Source of the DNA: DAOTWP01 sp034435675
GTDB taxonomy: Bacteria; Chloroflexota; Anaerolineae; Aggregatilineales; Phototrophicaceae
Direction: 5' to 3'
NCBI GenBank assembly: GCA_034435675.1
Contig: DAOTWP010000072.1
Location: forward strand, 1-19,107
DNA length: 19,107 bases
Below the pieces are notes generated by a model, which was given only the letters and a program-made list of their open reading frames with translations, was not told the DNA's origin and ran no database searches. A program made the translations under genes and the position numbers. This document shows positions 1-7,174 of this stretch, piece after piece; within the stretch, counting starts at the first letter, position 1; each line of letters opens with the position of its first letter.

Positions 1-1058
1 AACATGGCATCACCAAACGAGAAAAAACGGTACTGCTCCCTTTTGGCAACCTCATATGCGTTCAGCACCGGCGCTCGTCCGGCAAATGCGCTGATCATCA
101 TCAGCAGTGTGGACCTGGGCAGGTGGAAGTTCGTAATCATGGCGTCAACCACACGCCAGCGATACCCCGGATAGATAAACAGGTCCGTATCACGTTCAAA
201 GGCAGTCACCGGGCGCCAGGGGCAGACATTATCCGACGCCGCTGGATCGGACGGATCACCCCCTGCGCTGAGGATGCCTGCTGTTTCCAGCGTGCGCGCG
301 CTGGTTGTACCCACCGCGATAATGCGCCCGCCCGCGAGTTTGGCATTATTGATGATTCTGGCATTCTCCGCCGTTAGCACTGCCAACTCGCTGTGGATTT
401 TGTGGTCACGAATGTCCTCCACCCGTACTGGTTGGAATGTGTCCAGCCCAATATGCAGTGTGCAGTAAGCGAACAAAATACCCATGCCGCGCAGTTTAAG
501 CAGCAGTTCCGGTGTGAAGTGCAGTCCTGCAGTTGGAGCAGCGGCGGATCCCTCAATTCTGCTATAGACCGTCTGATAACGCTCCGGCTCAGCAGTGCGC
601 TCTGTGATATACGGTGGCAGCGGCATCTCGCCCAATTCGCTTAGCAGGTCGTCCAGCGGCTGGCTGAACTCGACCAACCGTTCGGCTTCATCCAGTTCTT
701 CAAGCACAACGGCTGTGATACTGCTGGTGGGAAATTGCAGCTTTGCGCCTGCCCGCACATGCCGTCCGCCGACCAGTGCCTGCCACTGCCGCGCCGTGTG
801 CTGGCGTAGCAGAAGCACTTCAACAGCACCGCCGGTATCTGCTTTCACTGCGTGCAACCGTGCCGGGATAACGCGCGTGTTGTTCAGCACCAGCAAGTCA
901 CCCGGCTTCAGAAACGCACCCAATTCGTAGAAGTGGTGGTGCGAAAGCTCACCGGTGAGCCGATTCAGGCGCATCAGCCGGGAGCTATCGCGCGGCTCCG
1001 CCGGATGCTGGGCAATGAACGATTGCGGGAGTTCATAGTTGTAATCACTAAGCTGCAT
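1..1058 (-). CDS. queA: S-adenosylmethionine:tRNA ribosyltransferase-isomerase (QueA), 3' end cut by window edge
   Basis: QueA transfers and isomerises the ribosyl part of S-adenosylmethionine onto preQ1 in the tRNA anticodon wobble position, giving epoxyqueuosine. The enzyme is cytoplasmic. The 352 visible codons open with MQLSDYNYELP and carry the family blocks NNTRVIPARL (about 59-68), APTAGLHFT in the middle, TTSARTLE, and the C-terminal TNFHLPRSTLLMM and YRFFSFGDAM. Homologues usually end a few residues after FFSFGDAM, so only the last few codons are missing. I chose the ATG at 1058 because the Tyr-Asp-rich N-terminus matches the family and an AGGA lies about nine bases upstream. It follows the GH13 gene by 85 bases. 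That gap has only a weak promoter candidate (TATATT without a good -35), so transcription may come from upstream. The family call is secure. Confidence 0.96.
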   Translation of the reverse strand, partial: MQLSDYNYELPQSFIAQHPAEPRDSSRLMRLNRLTGELSHHHFYELGAFLKPGDLLVLNNTRVIPARLHAVKADTGGAVEVLLLRQHTARQWQALVGGRHVRAGAKLQFPTSSITAVVLEELDEAERLVEFSQPLDDLLSELGEMPLPPYITERTAEPERYQTVYSRIEGSAAAPTAGLHFTPELLLKLRGMGILFAYCTLHIGLDTFQPVRVEDIRDHKIHSELAVLTAENARIINNAKLAGGRIIAVGTTSARTLETAGILSAGGDPSDPAASDNVCPWRPVTAFERDTDLFIYPGYRWRVVDAMITNFHLPRSTLLMMISAFAGRAPVLNAYEVAKREQYRFFSFGDAM

Positions 1059-1143
1059 CGGGTCATCCTGAAAATTCGCCGGTCAAATATAGCCGTATTG
1101 GCGGTTGAATCTGTGCATCCTGTTTCCGCGTCAAGTGGACATC

Positions 1144-2841
1144 TTACCGGCTCAGCCTGTAAACACGCGCCTCATATGGGCGCAGTGTCACCTGCCGGAT
1201 GTCTGCGTCCGCATCAACCGCATAATTGGCAATCAGTAGTTCCTGTGTATTGAACGGGGCAACTGTGGCAGGCAGTACAAACTGCGCTTCACCGGTCGAG
1301 AAATTGAGCAGCACCAGCAACTGTTCGTTTTCGAGCGTGCGGGTGAACGCATAAATCTGTGGATGATCGTCCAGAATCAGGTCATAGGTCCCGTAGACGA
1401 TGATCGGGTACTGCTTGCGCAGGTGGATCAGCTTCTGGTAGTAATAAAAAATCGAGTCCGGGTCAGCAAGTGCCTGCTGCACATTGATGGACAGGTAATT
1501 GGGATTGATCTTGATCCAGGGGGTGCCGCTGGTGAAACCGGCGTGTTTGCTGGCGTCCCACTGTACCGGCGTTCGTGCGTTGTCGCGGCTCTTGGCATGG
1601 ACAAGCGCCATCACTGCCTGCGCATCCTGTCCTTTTTCAATGACGAGTTCCTGATAGAGGTTGAGCGTCTCGATGTCGCGGTAATCTTCAATGGACTCAA
1701 AGGCGACATTAGTCATTCCGATTTCTTCCCCCTGATAAATATAGGGGGTTCCTTGCAGCAGGTGCGTAAACGTGGCAAGGAGCTTTGCTGACTGCACGCG
1801 ATAGATGCCGTCGTTGCCAAAGCGTGATACGGCGCGTGGTTGATCGTGGTTGGTCAGATAGATGCTGTTCCAGCCTTGGTTTTCCAGGTCTTTTTGCCAG
1901 CGGGTCATTACCAGTTTCAAATCCGCTAGCGCCCACGGCTTGTTACTGCGGCGCGATGTGCCGACGGCTGGATCAGCATCAAGATCCATATGCTCGAACT
2001 GAAACAGCATGTTCAGCATGCCGCTGTCTCCGTTGGTGATATCAATGGCGTGCTGCGTATTCACGGACGGGGTTTCTCCCACCGTCATGATATCGTACTT
2101 CGAGAGGACTTCCCGTTTCATTTCGCTCAGGAATTCCAGCATGCGGGGTCCACAGATGAAATGCTGCTCGGCAAGCTGGTAGCGGTCACTGCTGCGCACG
2201 GGCGCATCTGGCAGCCCCGGCGCTTTAGAGATCATGTTAATCACGTCCATTCGAAACCCGTCAATGCCGCGCCGAAGCCACCAGTGCATCATAGCATAAA
2301 TCTCCTGACGCACCTTGGGGTTTTCCCAGTTGAGGTCGGGCTGCTTTTTTGAGAACATGTGCAGGAAATATTCGCCCGAAGTTTGGTCATACTGCCATGC
2401 AGAACCACTGAAGTACGACATCCAGTTGTTTGGTTCACGCCCATCTTTACCCGGTCGCCAGATGTAATAATCACGGTAGGGGTTGTCTTTGGATTTGCGC
2501 GCTTCGACAAACCAACGATGTTCATCGGAAGTATGATTGACCACTAGGTCCATGACTAGCTTGATGTCGCGTTCATGCAGTCCTGCCAGCAGTTCATCCA
2601 GGTCTGCCAGTGTGCCGAACTCATCCATGATGTCCTGATAATCGCTGATGTCGTAACCGTTGTCGTCATTGGGGGACTTGTAAACAGGCGACAGCCAGAC
2701 GACATCAATGCCGAGTTTCTTGAGATAGTCAAGCTTGCTGATAATGCCGCGCAGATCGCCGATGCCATCCCCATTGCTGTCGTAAAAGCTGCGAGGATAA
2801 ATCTGATAGACGACGCTTTCTTTCCACCATGTCTTGCGCAT
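1144..2841 (-). CDS. Oligo-1,6-glucosidase / alpha-glucosidase, GH13 subfamily 31 type
   Basis: This 565-residue protein is a retaining alpha-glucosidase that releases glucose from short alpha-glucosides. It has no signal peptide, so it should act in the cytoplasm on imported isomalto-oligosaccharides or similar sugars. The order of motifs is that of the family: the calcium-site loop DSNGDGIGDL (21-30), region I DLVVNH (98-103), region V QPDLNW (167-172), the nucleophile in GFRMDVIN (Asp199), the acid/base in TVGE (Glu256), and the stabiliser in LTNHD (Asp333). Asp199 is followed by Val200. In Bacillus cereus oligo-1,6-glucosidase Val at this place goes with alpha-1,6 preference, whereas alpha-1,4 enzymes carry Thr or Ala. 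The start at 2841 gives the normal MRKTWWKESVVYQIYPRSF opening and has AGGA upstream; a longer reading would add about 30 non-conserved residues. A promoter and an inverted repeat lie in its 173-base leader. Confidence 0.93.
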   Translation of the reverse strand: MRKTWWKESVVYQIYPRSFYDSNGDGIGDLRGIISKLDYLKKLGIDVVWLSPVYKSPNDDNGYDISDYQDIMDEFGTLADLDELLAGLHERDIKLVMDLVVNHTSDEHRWFVEARKSKDNPYRDYYIWRPGKDGREPNNWMSYFSGSAWQYDQTSGEYFLHMFSKKQPDLNWENPKVRQEIYAMMHWWLRRGIDGFRMDVINMISKAPGLPDAPVRSSDRYQLAEQHFICGPRMLEFLSEMKREVLSKYDIMTVGETPSVNTQHAIDITNGDSGMLNMLFQFEHMDLDADPAVGTSRRSNKPWALADLKLVMTRWQKDLENQGWNSIYLTNHDQPRAVSRFGNDGIYRVQSAKLLATFTHLLQGTPYIYQGEEIGMTNVAFESIEDYRDIETLNLYQELVIEKGQDAQAVMALVHAKSRDNARTPVQWDASKHAGFTSGTPWIKINPNYLSINVQQALADPDSIFYYYQKLIHLRKQYPIIVYGTYDLILDDHPQIYAFTRTLENEQLLVLLNFSTGEAQFVLPATVAPFNTQELLIANYAVDADADIRQVTLRPYEARVYRLSR

Positions 2842-2897
2842 GTTAATGATCCTAAAGTATGAAGAAGGACTGTGATTAGAGAACTGCTCACAAGTGT

Positions 2898-2919
2898 CAT
2901 GCTTCTGTTTGAAAGCATG
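2898..2919 (-). promoter_or_regulatory. Inverted repeat in the GH13 leader, possible operator
   Basis: CATGCTT and AAGCATG form perfect 7-base arms around 8 bases. The repeat lies about 23 to 44 bases downstream of the predicted transcription start and upstream of the GH13 ribosome binding site. No run of T follows, so it is not an intrinsic terminator. A sugar-responsive repressor site would fit the neighbouring glycosidase, but no regulator gene is present in the window and the assignment is a guess. Confidence 0.3.
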
Positions 2920-2948
2920 TTGGTTGTGCATTATTCGCAGGCATTGTC

Positions 2949-2977
2949 AATTTACCATGTGCGCTGTGGGCGGTCAA
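2949..2977 (-). promoter_or_regulatory. Candidate sigma70-type promoter for the GH13 gene
   Basis: On the minus strand TTGACC (2977-2972) is followed after 17 bases by TAAATT (2954-2949). This gives 5/6 and 4/6 matches to the -35 and -10 consensus at ideal spacing. Transcription would start near 2942, about 100 bases before the GH13 start codon. It is the best candidate in the gap between the GH2 and GH13 genes, but it is unproven. Confidence 0.45.
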
Positions 2978-3014
2978 AGATCCCTTGTGCGTTGTGGCTA
3001 TAGTCTGTGCCACT

Positions 3015-5282
3015 TTACCCGGCGATGCGCGCGATAATCCGCACCAGCCAGTGCGGCAACCGCTGCCGCAGCGCCCACTCCGCTGCGTATTCGCGCAGCG
3101 CCACCGGAACCCGTCTGATGATCGGGTGCTTTGTCTGGTTGGCGAGGCTGGGCGCATCCGGGCGGTCAAAGACTTTCACGCCTAGATAATGGTCAAACTT
3201 CCAGGGGTATCCACGCGGGCGTTTTAGTGGCTGGAACGGATGCACATAGCAATTGCTCGCCAGAACTGTCGCCTCTGCGGTTTGGAGCCACAGTGCAATT
3301 CGGTCGCATTGTTCCGCACGCCAGTCAACGGACAAGACCCGCTGCGAAGCACTTGCGGCGACCTCAACGCAGCATTCTCCTTGCTCAACAACCTGCCCCC
3401 CGGTGTCCTGCACTTTCCAGCAGAGGCGCAAATTCGGGTAGTCGTTGGGGGTGTCGTTGAAGACCCACAGTGCATGTGGTCGGCGGGCATCGTATTCCAA
3501 GGCAATGTTCAGCGGCGCTGAAGCTTGCTTAAGCGCCTCATAGCCGCCTTTGGGTCGCCGTTCCGCATCCAGCACGCCGCAGCCCACTTGTGGGACAAGG
3601 TCAGTCAGCCAGAAATGAATGTATCCGGCGCAGCCATCAGCTCGCAGACGGCGATAGTGCTCAATGTGAAAGCGCACCAATTCCGCCTGATACGCCCACA
3701 AATTGGCAATCTGCCCCTCCAGGTGTTGCAGGCGCTCCCAGCAGTCGGGGTAGATCCGCAGTGTGTCAGGGTGGGCAGGTGTTTCAAAGCCAAATTCGGT
3801 GTTCAGGCGCGCTTTATGGCGGTAAACGTCCGTGTACCGCTGCGACCAGAGTGCGCCATAGTAGGTATGCACATCTCCCGCCCGCTGCCAATCATGCTCC
3901 ATTTGTCCGGAGCAGAGAAACACAGAGCGCGTGGGGTCTTGCCGGCAGGCATCCCGGTACAGCGCCGGGGCGGGGCGTTTTTCGAGGTTGCTGCGCCGGG
4001 CGAAGATCATCGTCGGTTCGTTATAGCAGCTCCACGTAATAATCGCGGGATGGTTATACAGGGTATCAATCATTTCCTGTTGAAGCAGGCGGGCACGCTG
4101 TTCGAATTCCTCGCTCACGCTGTGCATCCAGTTCAGCTCAAAATCCTGCCAGACGAGCATCCCCATCCGGTCGCACTGGTCATACAATTCCGCAGGCGAG
4201 ACATGCACATGTACACGCAGCAGGTTCAGGTTAGCATCGCGGGCAAGCTGGATATCGCGCGCCAGACTCGCGCGCGTACACCGCGAAAGATACAGATCAG
4301 GCAGATAGGATGATCCCCGAATGAAGATTGGGCGCCCATTAAGTTTGTAAGTGAAGCGCTGCGGGCTGCGTTCGAGCACAAGCGTGCGAAAGCCGAATGT
4401 TTCCGTATGGATGCTGAGCGCTTTGCCAGTCGTTTCGCTTAACTGCGCGGTCAGTTGATAAAGATTTGGCTCACCCTGATCCCATGACCACCACAGCGCG
4501 GGGTCGCTGACATGCAGTGTATGTTCTATGGTATGGCAGCCTCTGGGTAGATGCAGCGGCAATTCTGCGGATGTTCCCCTACCCTGATGATTTTCGGCAG
4601 TGATTTGCAGATGCATCCGTCCATCCCAGTCCGATTCTGTCGCGTTCGTCACGGTCAGACGGACTGTTGCCGTGCCATCTGTGCCCGCCTGAATGCGCAG
4701 GCGATCAATGCTGATGCCCTCGTCAAACAGCAGATAAACCGGACGCCAGATGCCAATTGGATTGACATTGGGGGGAATAACCCCTTCACCATGTTCGTAA
4801 AGCCCCTTCACGAGTCCGCGCAGCACATGATCGGTAGGGTATGTGCCGTTCGTTGTTGGCGCATCCCACGGCGCACTGACCCGCACGACTAGTGTGTTCT
4901 CTGCGTCAGAGTGCAGCACATTGGTGATGTCAAAGCTGAACGGCGCGAAGTGCCCTTCGTGCCGCCCAATCTGACGATCATTCAACCAGACGGTGCAGTA
5001 GTAATCCACACCCTCAAACAGCAGGCGGACACGGCGCTGGCGCAGCGTTGGCGCACGAAAGACGCGCCGGAAAAACCATGCTTGCGTGTTGATCGTGCGC
5101 AGGTGTTCACCCCAATAGGGGCGATCCGGATACAGCGCGGGCTGCAAATGCACGGCATCGGGGACAGTCACTGCATCTGAAAACGTGAGATGTTCCGGTG
5201 CAATGTCTGACTCCAGCGGAACCGGGCAAACCTGCCAGTCGCCTGCCAGTTGAAGTCGAAGGGGATGTTCTTCGCCGGTCAT
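3015..5282 (-). CDS. Glycoside hydrolase family 2 protein (beta-mannosidase / beta-glucuronidase-like)
   Basis: This 755-residue protein has the GH2 layout: an N-terminal jelly-roll sugar-binding domain (about 10-185, with GVDYYCTVWLN and the GIWRPVYL junction), an immunoglobulin-like domain (about 190-300), a TIM barrel (about 305-590) and a C-terminal beta region. In the barrel, GMLVWQDFELNW (374-385) is family-typical. The likely acid/base is Glu422 in the WSCYNEP block and the likely nucleophile is Glu496 in NTEFGFE. The TEFGFE block resembles beta-mannosidases, while W-S-x-x-N-E-P resembles beta-glucuronidases, so the substrate cannot be named. There is no signal peptide, so the enzyme is probably cytoplasmic and acts on imported oligosaccharides. 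The start at 5282 has AAGG about 11 bases upstream. It lies 68 bases after ruvB on the same strand and 173 bases before the GH13 gene. Confidence 0.9.
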   Translation of the reverse strand: MTGEEHPLRLQLAGDWQVCPVPLESDIAPEHLTFSDAVTVPDAVHLQPALYPDRPYWGEHLRTINTQAWFFRRVFRAPTLRQRRVRLLFEGVDYYCTVWLNDRQIGRHEGHFAPFSFDITNVLHSDAENTLVVRVSAPWDAPTTNGTYPTDHVLRGLVKGLYEHGEGVIPPNVNPIGIWRPVYLLFDEGISIDRLRIQAGTDGTATVRLTVTNATESDWDGRMHLQITAENHQGRGTSAELPLHLPRGCHTIEHTLHVSDPALWWSWDQGEPNLYQLTAQLSETTGKALSIHTETFGFRTLVLERSPQRFTYKLNGRPIFIRGSSYLPDLYLSRCTRASLARDIQLARDANLNLLRVHVHVSPAELYDQCDRMGMLVWQDFELNWMHSVSEEFEQRARLLQQEMIDTLYNHPAIITWSCYNEPTMIFARRSNLEKRPAPALYRDACRQDPTRSVFLCSGQMEHDWQRAGDVHTYYGALWSQRYTDVYRHKARLNTEFGFETPAHPDTLRIYPDCWERLQHLEGQIANLWAYQAELVRFHIEHYRRLRADGCAGYIHFWLTDLVPQVGCGVLDAERRPKGGYEALKQASAPLNIALEYDARRPHALWVFNDTPNDYPNLRLCWKVQDTGGQVVEQGECCVEVAASASQRVLSVDWRAEQCDRIALWLQTAEATVLASNCYVHPFQPLKRPRGYPWKFDHYLGVKVFDRPDAPSLANQTKHPIIRRVPVALREYAAEWALRQRLPHWLVRIIARIAG

Positions 5283-5350
5283 GTGAGTGCATACCTTGCC
5301 TGTTCAGGCGATTCGTCAGGTCGATAAAGGCTGGGTCACTGCTGGTGAAC

Positions 5351-6397
5351 TCACAACAGGGGCGGCTGCTCCGGACTATTTGAGGGCGTTACCGGCGGTG
5401 CATCAAAGGGTATACCCAGATGCGCGTAAGCGTGTCGGGTTGCGATGCGCCCGCGTGGGGTGCGATCAAGGAAACCCAGTTGCAGCAGGTACGGTTCGTA
5501 AACATCCATAATCGTTGCCGGGTCTTCACTGATCGCTGCTGCAATCGTATCCAGCCCAACTGGGCCACCGCCAAACTTCTCGATAATCGTGGACAGAATG
5601 CGCCGGTCAGTATCATCCAGTCCCAGCGCGTCAATTTCCAGCAGTCCCAGCGCATCAGTCGCGACCTGCCCGGTGATTACCCCTGCGGCACGAGTTTGCG
5701 CATAGTCACGCACCCGGCGCAGAAGTCGCAGTGCCACACGCGGCGTTCCGCGCGCGCGCTGCGCAATTTCCGTGCAGCCTTCCGGTTCCAGTTCAACGCG
5801 CAGCATCCCGGCAGCACGGTTGAGAATGAATTCCATCGCTTCGTGATCGTAAAAATCCAGACGAAAGCGCGCCCCAAAGCGATCACGCAGCGGTCCCGCC
5901 AGCAGTGCCAGCCTTGTCGTCGCGCCGATCACCGTGAACCGCGGTAGCTTGAGGCGCACATTCTTTGCCGCCGGACCTTTGCCGATGACAATATCCAGCA
6001 TAAAGTCTTCCATTGCCGGGTAGAGGATTTCTTCTACGGCACGTCCCAGGCGGTGAACTTCGTCAATAAACAGAATGTCGTGCTGCTTCATATGCGTTAG
6101 AATCGCCGCCAGATCGCCTGCACGCTCAATTGAGGGTCCTGCCGTCACGCGGATTGTCGCGTTCATCTCATTGGCAATCACGTGCGCGAGAGAGGTTTTG
6201 CCCAACCCCGGTGGCCCATAAAACAGAATATGATCCAACGGTTCGCCGCGCACTTTTGCTGCTTCGATGATAATCGTAAGATTCTCCCGAACGCGATTCT
6301 GCCCGACTATATCTTGCAGCAGCTTGGGGCGTAGGGCGATATTCTCTTGCTCATCACGGCGCGGTTTGCCGCCTACCAGCCGTCCGTCATCGGACAT
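5351..6397 (-). CDS. ruvB: Holliday junction branch migration helicase subunit RuvB
   Basis: RuvB is the hexameric AAA+ motor that, with RuvA, drives branch migration of Holliday junctions during recombination and repair. The 348-residue protein has Walker A GPPGLGKT (61-68), Walker B LFIDEVH (109-115), sensor 1 GATTR (158-162), the arginine finger in GPLRDRFG (Arg171), and sensor 2 in GTPR (217-220). The winged-helix domain follows, with EKFGGGPVGLDTIA and the RTPRGR beta-wing. The length is normal. The open frame extends about 74 codons further upstream, but the ATG at 6397 gives the family N-terminus and has GGAG nine bases ahead; the extension would run through the promoters. No ruvA or ruvC is adjacent. 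A promoter and a LexA-like box precede it. Confidence 0.96.
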   Translation of the reverse strand: MSDDGRLVGGKPRRDEQENIALRPKLLQDIVGQNRVRENLTIIIEAAKVRGEPLDHILFYGPPGLGKTSLAHVIANEMNATIRVTAGPSIERAGDLAAILTHMKQHDILFIDEVHRLGRAVEEILYPAMEDFMLDIVIGKGPAAKNVRLKLPRFTVIGATTRLALLAGPLRDRFGARFRLDFYDHEAMEFILNRAAGMLRVELEPEGCTEIAQRARGTPRVALRLLRRVRDYAQTRAAGVITGQVATDALGLLEIDALGLDDTDRRILSTIIEKFGGGPVGLDTIAAAISEDPATIMDVYEPYLLQLGFLDRTPRGRIATRHAYAHLGIPFDAPPVTPSNSPEQPPLL

Positions 6398-6410
6398 GCA
6401 GCTGCTCCAG

Positions 6411-6424
6411 TGATCAATTGTTCG
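6411..6424 (-). promoter_or_regulatory. LexA-box-like sequence in the ruvB leader
   Basis: Read on the minus strand the 14 bases are CGAACAATTGATCA. The Bacillus SOS box consensus is CGAACRNRYGTTYC. The left half matches perfectly and the right half is degraded; 10 of 13 informative positions agree. The site lies just downstream of the predicted ruvB transcription start, where a repressor would block transcription. ruv genes are often SOS-regulated, but the LexA motif of this organism is unknown to me. Confidence 0.25.
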
Positions 6425-6434
6425 ACTTGCCTTT

Positions 6435-6462
6435 AGTATAACGGTGCGGCGCGGGGACGCAA
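6435..6462 (-). promoter_or_regulatory. Candidate ruvB promoter
   Basis: On the minus strand TTGCGT (6462-6457) is separated by 16 bases from TATACT (6440-6435), a 5/6 match to the -10 consensus. The -35 matches at only three positions. The predicted start near 6428 gives a leader of about 31 bases. It sits back to back with the upp promoter. Confidence 0.5.
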
Positions 6463-6470
6463 CGGCGGTT

Positions 6471-6499
6471 TTGACAATCCACCCCTGCCGCCGTACAAT
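6471..6499 (+). promoter_or_regulatory. Near-consensus sigma70 promoter for upp
   Basis: TTGACA (6471-6476) matches the -35 consensus fully, and TACAAT (6494-6499) matches the -10 at five of six positions, with the ideal 17-base spacer. Transcription should start near 6506, giving a leader of about 36 bases before the upp ATG. This is the strongest promoter in the window and suggests constitutive expression of the upp pair. Confidence 0.8.
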
Positions 6500-6522
6500 C
6501 ACCGCGACTCGCGGGGCGCGCC

Positions 6523-6530
6523 AGGGGAGG
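6523..6530 (+). promoter_or_regulatory. Ribosome binding site that decides the upp start
   Basis: AGGGGAGG lies 11 bases before the ATG at 6542 but only two bases before an in-frame TTG at 6533. The spacing therefore favours the ATG. Confidence 0.7.
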
Positions 6531-6541
6531 ACTTGCCCACC

Positions 6542-7162
6542 ATGACCTTGCTCTACGTTTCCAAACACCCACTCGTCCAGCACAAACTGACCGTACTGCG
6601 CGACAGCACCACACAGCACCGCGAGTTCCGTGAACTAGTGCGCGAACTGGCACTGCTGTTGTGTTACGAAGCAACCCTTGATCTTGCCCTGCAGCCGAAA
6701 ACCGTGCAAACGCCAATGGGCACAGCGCATGGCTACAAAACCCAAACTATCGGGTTGGTGCCGATTCTGCGCGCGGGGCTGGGCATGGTTGACGGCGTGA
6801 TTGAGCTGCTGCCCAGCGTGCAGGTCTGGCACATCGGGTTATACCGGGACGAAAAGACTCTGCGCCCTGTGGAATACTACAACAAACTGCCTACTCAACC
6901 GACAGTGGATGTATGCATCGTGCTTGATCCAATGCTGGCAACCGGTGGCTCTGCCGTAGCAACAGTAGATATTCTCAAGCGCTGGGGGGTATCGCGCATC
7001 AAGTTTCTGGGCTTAATTGCAGCGCCAGAAGGCGTGCAGCGCCTGTCCGGTGCGCATCCTGATGTGCCGATTCATGTTGCCGCCGTTGACGACCATCTCA
7101 ATGAGGTTGGTTTTATCGTTCCTGGCTTGGGTGATGCAGGCGATCGTCAGTTTGGAACCTGA
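6542..7162 (+). CDS. upp: Uracil phosphoribosyltransferase
   Basis: This cytoplasmic salvage enzyme makes UMP from uracil and PRPP. The 206-residue protein is the normal length for the family. It has ILRAGLGM (about 75-82), YRDEKTLRPVEYYNKLP (101-117), the PRPP loop DPMLATGGSA (129-138) and the uracil-binding C-terminus with IVPGLGDAGDRQFGT. The ATG at 6542 is preferred over an in-frame TTG three codons earlier because of the position of the ribosome binding site. A near-consensus promoter precedes it. The next gene begins 12 bases after its stop, so the two are probably one transcript. The product feeds UTP pools that supply UDP-sugars, the kind of substrate the downstream enzyme uses. Confidence 0.96.
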   Translation: MTLLYVSKHPLVQHKLTVLRDSTTQHREFRELVRELALLLCYEATLDLALQPKTVQTPMGTAHGYKTQTIGLVPILRAGLGMVDGVIELLPSVQVWHIGLYRDEKTLRPVEYYNKLPTQPTVDVCIVLDPMLATGGSAVATVDILKRWGVSRIKFLGLIAAPEGVQRLSGAHPDVPIHVAAVDDHLNEVGFIVPGLGDAGDRQFGT

Positions 7163-7174
7163 TGAGGTGAGCCG

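Noticed and set aside
1363..1791. Plus-strand open frame opposite the GH13 gene
   Set aside because: It is a shadow of the alpha-glucosidase coding sequence; all catalytic motifs are on the minus strand.
2945..2950. Perfect TTGACA on the minus strand upstream of the GH13 gene as a -35 box
   Set aside because: The nearest AATAAT is only about 9-10 bases downstream, too close for a promoter, and nothing like a -10 lies at 16-18 bases. The overlapping TTGACC-N17-TAAATT fits better.
2994..3013. Hairpin GTGGC/GCCAC just after the GH2 stop as a terminator
   Set aside because: The stem is only five base pairs and is not followed by a T-tract on the minus strand.
3525..4313. Plus-strand open frame (262 codons) opposite the GH2 gene
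   Set aside because: It is fully antisense to conserved GH2 barrel motifs and shows no recognisable domain.
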